Source: JAICTV01 sp035634055
Lineage (GTDB): Bacteria > Planctomycetota > Phycisphaerae > Tepidisphaerales > Tepidisphaeraceae
Assembly: GCA_035634055.1 (NCBI GenBank)
Contig: DASQDR010000257.1
Coordinates: 1 to 12,707, forward strand
Direction of reading: 5' to 3'
Length of the DNA stretch: 12,707 nucleotides
Shown here: positions 1 to 6,900 of the stretch, one piece after another
Position numbering within the stretch: position 1 is the stretch's first letter
Layout of the letters: every line of letters begins with the position of its first letter
Position numbers and translations under genes: made by a program
Notes under the pieces: model-generated
Databases searched by the model: none
What the model was told of the DNA's origin: nothing
The model's input: the letters and a program-made list of their open reading frames with translations, nothing else

Positions 1-821
1 TAGTCGCCGACGAAGACGCCGCGGATCCAGATCCGGCGGAAGAACAGGGCGGCGGTGTTGAACTGCGGCACCGGCCCCGCGAGCCGCCCGATCACGGCGA
101 CCTTGCCGTTGCGGCCGAGCGTGTCGAGCAGGTCGGAGAACCCCTCGCCACCGACGTTGTCGATCGCCAGGTCCACCTTGCGGTCGCCAAGGTGCTCCTT
201 GAGGCGCTTGCGCCAGGTGGCGTCGGCGGGATCATAGACCGCCTTGGCGCCCAGGCGCAGCAGCGCGTCGCGCTTGGCGTCACCGCGCGACAGGCCGATA
301 ACGTGGTGGCCCATCGCGGCGCCGAGTTGGATGGTCGCGACACCGACCCCGCCGGATGCGCCGGTGACGAGGACGACCGAATCGTCCGGCAGCGGCTCGC
401 ACCACTGCGTCATCGCCTGGTAGGCCGTCAGGTAAACCAGCGGCGCGCCCGCCGCCTGCGGCTGGGTCCACCCCGGCGGCGGCGGGGCGAGCGAGGCGAC
501 CGGCACCGCCACCTTCTCCGCCAGCGTGCCGTGACGGTTCACGCCGATCTCGCTGCGCAGCAGCACCGCCGCGTCGCCCGCCTTGAAGTTCGTCACGCCC
601 GCGCCTACCGCCTGGACCGTGCCGATCCCGTCGCGACCGAGCACGTGCGGCAACGTCGGGCGGGCGGGGTACTGGCCTTCCGCCAGGTAGTAGTCCGCCG
701 GGTTGAGCGCCGCGTAATGAACGCGCAGCACGACCTCCCCGCCGGCGGGCGCGGGATCGGGAAGCTCGCCAAGCTTCAGCTTGTCGAGCCCGCCAAGACC
801 TTCGAGCAGCCACGCGCGCAT
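1..821 (-). CDS. Quinone oxidoreductase / zinc-type alcohol dehydrogenase-like protein (MDR superfamily), C-terminus cut by window edge
   Basis: Predicted cytoplasmic NAD(P)H-dependent oxidoreductase of the medium-chain dehydrogenase/reductase superfamily, quinone oxidoreductase branch. The visible 273 residues start MRAWLLEGLGG. A GroES-like N-terminal domain (about 1-125) has the ALNPADYYL stretch where alcohol dehydrogenases carry their catalytic-zinc cysteine, so a zinc-independent enzyme is expected. The Rossmann domain starts near 146 and has the nucleotide-binding run VTGASGGVGVA (152-162), followed by DLAIDNVGGEGF and GKVAVIGRLAG typical of this family. Family members run about 320-340 residues, so roughly 50-65 are missing. 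The ATG at 821-819 fits the family N-terminus and has GGAGG six bases upstream. It lies 88 bp downstream of hrpB on the same strand, so co-transcription is possible but not shown. The substrate cannot be told from sequence. Confidence 0.9.
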   Translation of the reverse strand, partial: MRAWLLEGLGGLDKLKLGELPDPAPAGGEVVLRVHYAALNPADYYLAEGQYPARPTLPHVLGRDGIGTVQAVGAGVTNFKAGDAAVLLRSEIGVNRHGTLAEKVAVPVASLAPPPPGWTQPQAAGAPLVYLTAYQAMTQWCEPLPDDSVVLVTGASGGVGVATIQLGAAMGHHVIGLSRGDAKRDALLRLGAKAVYDPADATWRKRLKEHLGDRKVDLAIDNVGGEGFSDLLDTLGRNGKVAVIGRLAGPVPQFNTAALFFRRIWIRGVFVGD

Positions 822-827
822 GGGGAG

Positions 828-832
828 CCTCC
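828..832 (-). promoter_or_regulatory. Shine-Dalgarno site of the oxidoreductase gene
   Basis: GGAGG on the minus strand, six bases before the ATG at 821. It is one of only two strong SD sites seen here and it supports the chosen start. Confidence 0.7.
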
Positions 833-909
833 ATCAAGTTCGTCCACGTCGCCACCGGCCCGCAGTCGCGAATCACAACTAAACAAACGACCCGCTCAGT
901 TTCGCTCGT

Positions 910-3699
910 TCAAGAGCGCCGCCGGCTGCCCTTCGCCTCCGGTTTGGCGCTCAGCGGATCTTCCGGCCATGCGTGCTTTGGGTAACGCACGCGCAGGTCC
1001 TTGCGAACCTGAAAATACGTCGTGGACCAGAAGCTCCGCAGGTCATCGGTGATCTGCACCGGGCGGTAGTTGGGCCCGAGCAGGTGAAGGCGCACCGGCA
1101 CGCGACCGCCGGCGACGCGCGGCGTTTCGATCATGCCGAACAGCTCCTGCAACCGGACGGCCAGCACCGGCGGCTGCGCGATGACGTCGTTCTGCGGCGG
1201 GTAATCGAGCTTGATGCGGTTGCCCGTCGGCACCTCGATCGACTCGGGCGCTTCGGCCTCCATCAGTCGGTCCAGCGGGTACTGGAGAAGCCCTTGGAGC
1301 GCCGGCAGCAGCGCCGGCGCGAGCTGCGACACCGACCGCTTCCCGCCCACCGCGCCGCTCACCACCTCGCGCGCCGTCGCGTCGCCAATGGCGGGCCAAC
1401 CCTTGTCCGGCATCGCCTTGCCCAATAGCGCCAGGCGCGCCAACCAGCGCTCGGCGCGCTCGTCGCGGCGCAGCAGGTCCCAGGCGCGCGGCGTCGCCCA
1501 CTCCGCCAGCACGCGCTCGGCGGTGGCGGCATCGACGGCGGCGTCGGAGTGCTCGCGCAGCGCGAGGTCGCGATAGAGCACCGTCTCGACGCCAACGACG
1601 CGATCGCGCCCCTCGTCGTAGACCGCCTCAGTCCGCCGGCGGATCTCCTGCGGGAACATCGCCTCCAGCCACTCGACCTGGACCTTGCTGGCAATGCGCA
1701 CGACCGCCTCGCGCGAGGGGTTGCGCTCATCCTGCCGGGGGTCGAGGGCGAGGAAGAAGTCGGCCGTGCGCACGCCCGATTCCGGCGCCAGCCGCACGCC
1801 CGATCCGCCGACCATCACGCCCGCCGAGGGATCGATTGAGCGCCGGCGGCAGACGCGGTCGGGGTAGGCCCACAGGGGCAGGCGGAGCAACGCGTCATCG
1901 CCGTAGTGGGCGGCCGCCGCCTCCTCACGTGGCTTGGGCGTCCCGCCCGAGCGCGCCCGCGGAGCGGCCGACGAGGAGGACGCTTCGCCATCAGTTTGAC
2001 TGCCCGAGGCGGAGGATGCGGCTGGCCGCCGCGGATGCACGGGCGAGGCGCCCGTGCCACGGTCCGAGATCCGCCGCGCCGTTCGTTCCAATTCGTCGCG
2101 CGCCTGCATGACCTGCCGCAGCGCGGCTTGATCTACGTCGGCGTCGCGGCGGCGGGATTCGAGGAGGTCCAGCCGCTCGAGCAGGTCCGAATCGGTCTGC
2201 ACGCGCGCGTGCCGCTCGCTGGGGTGCAGGTCGGTGCGGGGGCGGAGGATGTCCTTCTCGCTCAGCAGCGCGGCGACGCTCGCCCCCTCGCGCACGAGCC
2301 CGAGTTCCGCCGCCGCCACGAGCAATCGCCCGAGGCGCGGGTGCGCCGGCAGCGCGAGCAGTTGCCGGCCGAGCGCGGTGATCTTGCCGCCCGCCTCAGC
2401 GGTGACGGCGCCGAGCATTTCCAGCAGCCGCTCGGCCGCCACGAGGGCGCGCTCGTCGGGCGGGTCGTACCAGCCGAACTTCCGCGGGTCGGGGTGCCCC
2501 CACGCGTGCAGGGCCAGCACCGTTTGCGTCAGGTCGACGCGGCGCACCTCGGGCGTCTCGAACGCGTCGAGGTTCTTGTCCTCAACCGCCGACCATAAGC
2601 GGACGCACCGGCCGGGCGCGGTGCGCCCGGCCCGGCCGGCGCGTTGGGTTGCGCTGGCGCGGCTGATGCGCTTCAGCTCCAGGCGGTCCATCCCGCGCTG
2701 CGCATCGAAGCCGGCGACGCGCGCGAGCCCGCTGTCGATCACCGTGCGCACGCCGTCGATGGTCAATGACGTCTCGGCGATGTTGGTGGCGACGACGACC
2801 TTCCGCCGCCGCCCCCGCGCCGGCCTGAGGGCGGCGAACTGCTCGTCGCTGGCGAGCTGCCCGTGCAGCGGCAGCACGAGCAGGCCGTCGCGCCGCGCCA
2901 GCGGCTCGAGCGCGTCCATCGTTCGGTTGATCTCGCCGACGCCGGGCATGAAGACCAGCACGTCGCCCGCGCCGCCCTCACCCGCGCCGCCGTCACCCGC
3001 GCCGCTGTCGCCCGCGCCGTCATCGGCAGCGCCGGCAGCGCCGGCAGCGCCGCCGCTTTCGCCGCCCGCCGGTTCGGCGACGATCGCCGCCACCCGCGCC
3101 GGCAGGTCCAGCCGGTGGACCGCGCCGGCGTGCTCGACGCTCACCGGGTACGTTCGGCCCACGCTGCGCACGATCGGACAGTCCCCGAGAAAGCGCGACA
3201 CCGGCTCGGCCTCCAGCGTGGCGGACATCACCACCAGGTGCAGGTCCGGGCGGACCGTCTGCTGCACCTCCCGCAGCAGCGCGACGGCCAGGTCGGTGTG
3301 CAGGCTGCGCTCGTGGAACTCATCGAGGATCACGCAGCCGACGCCCTCGAGGATCGGGTCGTCGAGCAGTTGCCGCGCCAGCACGCCCTCGGTCATCACG
3401 TGCAGCCGCGTGTCGGCGGAGATGCGACGCTCGAAGCGGATCTGGTAGCCGACCTCGCGCCCGAGCTGCCAGCCATTTTCCTCGGCGATGCGGCTCGCCG
3501 CCGCCCGCGCCGCGACGCGCCGCGGCTGGAGCAGCACGACGTTGGGGTGCTCGTCCGACAGCAGCTTCTGCTTCACGATCGCCGGCGGCACCCGCGTCGT
3601 CTTCCCCGCGCCCGGCTCGGCCACCAGCACGAGCGAACGGTGCGCGCGCAGCTCGGCCAACACCTGCGGGACGACGATGTCGATCGGCAGCGGGACCAT
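910..3699 (-). CDS. hrpB: ATP-dependent RNA helicase HrpB (DEAH/RHA family)
   Basis: Predicted superfamily 2 helicase of the HrpB type, 929 residues; E. coli HrpB is roughly 810-820. Motifs in order: Walker A GAGKTT (30-35), DEFH (126-129), SAT (159-161), VLVFMPGVGEI at the start of RecA domain 2 (247-257), ATNIAETSLTI (304-314) and QRAGRAGR (352-359). A helical region follows, then the HrpB C-terminal domain ending in PVQITDDLRSFW...RYPKHAWPEDP (880-915). The ATG at 3699 begins MVPLPIDIVVPQVL, where the family begins. The reading frame stays open upstream to 3942, but that translation comes from repeat DNA and is unlike any helicase. Two insertions explain the extra length: a GAGD-type tandem repeat (about 211-245) and a repeat-encoded segment (547-591). 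No good SD is seen; a -10-like TATCAT lies 11 bases before the ATG. HrpB's cellular role is poorly defined even in model bacteria. Confidence 0.93.
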   Translation of the reverse strand: MVPLPIDIVVPQVLAELRAHRSLVLVAEPGAGKTTRVPPAIVKQKLLSDEHPNVVLLQPRRVAARAAASRIAEENGWQLGREVGYQIRFERRISADTRLHVMTEGVLARQLLDDPILEGVGCVILDEFHERSLHTDLAVALLREVQQTVRPDLHLVVMSATLEAEPVSRFLGDCPIVRSVGRTYPVSVEHAGAVHRLDLPARVAAIVAEPAGGESGGAAGAAGAADDGAGDSGAGDGGAGEGGAGDVLVFMPGVGEINRTMDALEPLARRDGLLVLPLHGQLASDEQFAALRPARGRRRKVVVATNIAETSLTIDGVRTVIDSGLARVAGFDAQRGMDRLELKRISRASATQRAGRAGRTAPGRCVRLWSAVEDKNLDAFETPEVRRVDLTQTVLALHAWGHPDPRKFGWYDPPDERALVAAERLLEMLGAVTAEAGGKITALGRQLLALPAHPRLGRLLVAAAELGLVREGASVAALLSEKDILRPRTDLHPSERHARVQTDSDLLERLDLLESRRRDADVDQAALRQVMQARDELERTARRISDRGTGASPVHPRRPAASSASGSQTDGEASSSSAAPRARSGGTPKPREEAAAAHYGDDALLRLPLWAYPDRVCRRRSIDPSAGVMVGGSGVRLAPESGVRTADFFLALDPRQDERNPSREAVVRIASKVQVEWLEAMFPQEIRRRTEAVYDEGRDRVVGVETVLYRDLALREHSDAAVDAATAERVLAEWATPRAWDLLRRDERAERWLARLALLGKAMPDKGWPAIGDATAREVVSGAVGGKRSVSQLAPALLPALQGLLQYPLDRLMEAEAPESIEVPTGNRIKLDYPPQNDVIAQPPVLAVRLQELFGMIETPRVAGGRVPVRLHLLGPNYRPVQITDDLRSFWSTTYFQVRKDLRVRYPKHAWPEDPLSAKPEAKGSRRRS
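1928..2061. repeat. Palindromic repeat element inserted in frame within hrpB (copy A)
   Basis: A 134-bp segment bounded by CGTGGC (1928-1933) and its inverse GCCACG (2056-2061). Its two ends are inverted copies of one module of about 25 bp: the left end read forward and the right end read in reverse match at 20 of 25 positions. Each module also contains its own small palindrome; the right one is GCACGGGCG-AGG-CGCCCGTGC at 2037-2057. The element stays open in the hrpB frame and encodes residues 547-591, rich in S, A, G, P and R, between an alpha-helical stretch (ELERTARRISD) and HYGDDALLRLPLWAYPDR, where the conserved helicase sequence resumes. Element-like origin is inferred from the related copies at 3817 and 11317. 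Confidence 0.75.
2962..3051. repeat. Tandem repeats in hrpB: four 15-bp units then three 9-bp units
   Basis: On the plus strand, four 15-bp units close to GTCACCCGCGCCGCC run from 2962 to 3021. After a short join, three perfect copies of GGCAGCGCC fill 3025-3051. Translated on the minus strand they give GAAGAAGAA and then DGAGD-SGAGD-GGAGE-GGAGD, a flexible acidic glycine-rich insert just before the VLVFMPG strand of the second RecA domain. In-register units make slippage the likely origin. Confidence 0.85.
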
Positions 3700-3710
3700 G
3701 TCGCCGGCGG

Positions 3711-3716
3711 ATGATA
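3711..3716 (-). promoter_or_regulatory. -10-like hexamer close to the hrpB start
   Basis: TATCAT on the minus strand (5 of 6 to TATAAT), ending 11 bases before the hrpB ATG. No convincing -35 is seen. Transcription from it would start almost at the ATG, which fits the absence of an SD site and would give a leaderless or near-leaderless mRNA. Confidence 0.35.
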
Positions 3717-3816
3717 GTGCGGCGGCGGCGGCGGTTCGACGGCGGCGCGGTGGGCGATGCGACGTTGCCGCCCGCGCGGCGGGGCGGCCCGCTCGAAGAC
3801 TACGGACGCCTGCACA

Positions 3817-3916
3817 CGTGGCTTGCGCATCTTGCCCGAGCGCCCGCAGCGCCAGCCGCTCGGTCCCGCGCGATCCGCTCTCGCGGAAAACGCTCGGGCG
3901 GGACGCCCAGGGCACG
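3817..3916. repeat. Palindromic repeat element upstream of hrpB (copy B)
   Basis: A 100-bp segment with the same plan as copy A. The left module starts CGTGGCTTGCGCATC at 3817 and matches the left module of copy A at 22 of 26 positions. The right module, read on the minus strand from 3916 to 3891, matches the same 26-bp sequence at 24 of 26. The filler between modules differs from that in copy A. It sits in the hrpB promoter-proximal region, so it could affect transcription or simply be a neutral insertion. Confidence 0.7.
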
Positions 3917-3999
3917 GGCGTGCCGGCGGTCGCACTGGCCAATGGTTCCGGGATTGGCGGGGCGCGGGCGGGCGGGACACGCGAGCGACCGGCGGGCGG

Positions 4000-6900
4000 C
4001 TACAGCACGCCGGTCTGCCGGCCGAGGGTGCTGTCGATGAGGAAGTAGTCGTCGCCGTCGATGCGGCCGTTGTAGTCGAAGTCGCCGCGCGGCCAGGTGC
4101 TGGCTGCGGGGGCGCTGGCGTGGGTGTCGATGGCGAAGTAGTCGTCGCCGTTGATCCGGCCGTTGAGGTCCGCGTCGCCGGCGTAGGTGTACTTCACCAG
4201 CACGTCGGCCGCGCCGACGGTCTGGCCGTTCCAGAGCGCGGTCTGGCCGTCAGCAAGGTTGAGCGCGACGCCTGCCGTGGCCGCGCCCAGGGGGGTGGTG
4301 CCCGACTGCGACGCGGGCATGGAGGTCACGATTCCCGCGCCGGACCAACTGGAGCCGGCGCGCCCGGAGGCGATCAGCCCCAGCGCGCCGGTGTAGCTCG
4401 AACCGTCACGCGAGCCGAGGTCGCCGGCCTTCCAAATCAGATCGTTGTCTCTCAGGTCGAGTTGCCCGGCCACCGCCAGGCCGGTGACCACGAGCACCTT
4501 GGCGCCGCCGGCGGCGAGGGTGGCGGCGCCGTCGATGTCGAGGTCGCCGAGGTGCTGCGTCGCGTTGAAGACCGCGGCGGCGCCGGGCGCGACGGAGAAG
4601 TCGATGCCAGGCGTGGCGGCGCCCAGGTCGCCACCGAGCGTGAGCGTTCCCGCCGCCACGTGGACCGCGTCGCCGCCGCCGCCGTTGCCGTTGAAGGCGA
4701 TCGTGGTCGCCAGCGCGCCGCTGGTGGTGACCGTGTCGTCGCCGGTGGTGCCGTCGCCGATGATCGAAGAGAACTCGGCGGTGGCGAACGAGAGTGTCTC
4801 GCCGCCCTGCGTCACGTCCAGGTTCGCGCCGTTGACCGTCAGCGCGATCGTGCCGCCGGGCGCGAGGAAGTCGGCCCGCAGCGCGCCGCCGCTGACGTGG
4901 GCAAACGGGGCGGAGAAGGCGAAGGTGCCGATGGTTCCGGCGGGGCGGGCGTTGCCGGCGAGGTCGGCGATCTGGTTGGCGTTCTGCTTCACGCTGTAGG
5001 CGCCGGCGTCGGCCGCGCTCCAGGCGCCGCCGGGGGCGGCGACGCGGTAGGTGGCGGTTCGCGTTGACCCGCCGCCGGCGCCGCTGGCGATCAGCGTCGC
5101 GTCGGCGCTGAAGCCGTGGGGGCCGGTCACGGTGATGTCGCCGTCGTCGAGCGTGAAGATCACGCCGTCATCCAGGCCGGTGTAGGTGACGAAGAAGTCG
5201 AACGCGCCCGCGCCGCCGGTCGGCGCCTGGCCGGCGGCCAGGGACGCGCCGGGCGCGACGGTGTCGATGCGCGCGATGAGGGCGGCGGTGGTGGTGACGT
5301 TGCCGGCGGCGTCGGTGCCGACGACGGTCACCGAGTACAGGCCGTCCGCCAGCGCCGCGGCCGGCGCGAAGCTGTACGTGCCGTTTCCGTCGGCGTCGCT
5401 GCCGACCTCGATCCCGTCGATCAGGAACGTCAGCGGCACGCCCGCCTCGGCGGTGCCGGTGAAGACGGGTAGCGTGTTGCTGGTGGCGTTGTCGCTGTCG
5501 TAAACGCCGGTGTCGCTGGCGGCGGTCATGTCCGGCTTGCTGACGGCCGGGCCGGTGGTGTCGATCGTGAGGGTGCGGGCGGTGCCGGCCAGCGACTCAA
5601 CGTTGCCCGGCTCCTGCTGCGTCGCGTGGACGCCGTACGTCCCCTCCGCCAGCGCGCCCGAAGGCGTGAGCGACACGTTGCCCGCGCCGTCCGCGACGGC
5701 CGTGGCGGCCAGGGCGCCGTTGAGGTACAGGCGGACGGTCGAGCCGGCGACGATCCCGGTCGGCTTGAAGACCAGCGGCTTGCCCGACGAATTATCGTGG
5801 TAGGTGGCCAGGTCGTTGTCGTACCGCCCGGTGTCGCTGGCGGTCGCCAGCAAGACCCCGCCCGGCGGCGCCGAGCGCGCCTCGGCGGTCACTTCGGCAG
5901 AGACGGCTCCTTCGTTGCCGGACGTGTCCTCCGCCGAGATCACGTAGTAGTACCGCTGCCCCGGCGTGACGGTGGAATCCGTGTAGTTGCCCGCCGACCC
6001 GGTGGCGGTCGGCGTCGCCACCTGCGTGTACGGCCCGCCGGAAGTTGTCGCGCGGTAGATGTGCCAGCGCCAGACGTCGGTCGCCGTCGAGTCGTAGTAG
6101 ACGGTGATGGTGGTGGAGGTCGCGCCCGGGTTGAGGTTGCGCGCCGGCGGGGCGGCGGTGTCGATGATGACCGAAAGGGCGGGCGAGGCGGCGCTGACGT
6201 TCCCGGCCGAGTCGGTCACGGTCACGGTGAACGCGCGCGTGCCCGCCGCCACGGCGCTGGTCGGCGCGACGGAATAGGTCCCGCCGGAAACCGGCGCGGT
6301 GCCGACGGGCGAGCCGTCGACCAGCAGCGTCACGGTTCCCGCCTCGGCCGAGCCGGTGAACGCCGGGGTCGTCGCCTTGGTGCGGTTGTCGGTGGTGGAC
6401 GAGCCAGAATCGCTGCCGGCGGCCAGGTCCGGCGCGGGCGGGGTGGCTGCGACGGTGTCGATGGTCACCGGCAGCGCCGCCGACGGCGCCGATTCGGCTC
6501 CGCCGGGCAGCGTCATCGTCGCCGTCACGTTGCGCGTGCCGTCGGCCAGCGTGATCAGCGCATTGGTGTTGACGGTGGTGGTGGCGCCGCTCGCCTGGGC
6601 AGAGCCGATGGCGACGCCGTCGCTGTAGATCGTGACCGTCGCGCCGGCGACGGTGCCGGTGACGGAGAACTGGAGCGACTTGCCGCTGGCGTTGTTGCGG
6701 TTGGTGCGGTTGTCGTTGGTGCTCGATCCGGAATCGCTGCCGGCGGCAAGATCGGGCGCGGCCGGCGCGGCGCCGGGCGCGGGCGACGACTTGAAGAAGG
6801 CCATCGTCCCCGCCATCACCGCGTTGCGCGCGGCGACGGTGGTGAGGGTCTCGAAGGGGAAGCCCATGGTGATGACGCGCGTGTTGCCGGTGCTGCCCCC

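Larger units (their letters stand above)
3700..3999. other. Intergenic spacer between the amidase gene and hrpB
   Basis: 300 bp between the stop of the giant amidase gene and the chosen hrpB start, both on the minus strand. It holds palindromic repeat copy B (3817-3916), a GGCACG-GG-CGTGCC hairpin (3911-3924) and the -10-like TATCAT near hrpB. No terminator with a T-run is seen. The hrpB frame is open through most of it, but the translation is repeat-like and I do not count it as coding. Confidence 0.6.

Noticed and set aside
882..918. Possible terminator at the hrpB end: CGCTC-GAGCG hairpin with a later TCGTTTGTTTAG stretch on the minus strand
   Set aside because: The 5-bp stem overlaps the stop codon and the T-rich stretch is too far and interrupted for a normal intrinsic terminator.
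192..1052. Plus-strand open frame opposite the oxidoreductase and the end of hrpB
   Set aside because: Arginine-rich shadow of two genes with clear family motifs on the minus strand.
3757..5067. Plus-strand open frame of 436 codons across the hrpB spacer and amidase C-terminus
   Set aside because: G/V/R-rich shadow; the opposite strand encodes the Ca-binding loops and beta-rich tail.
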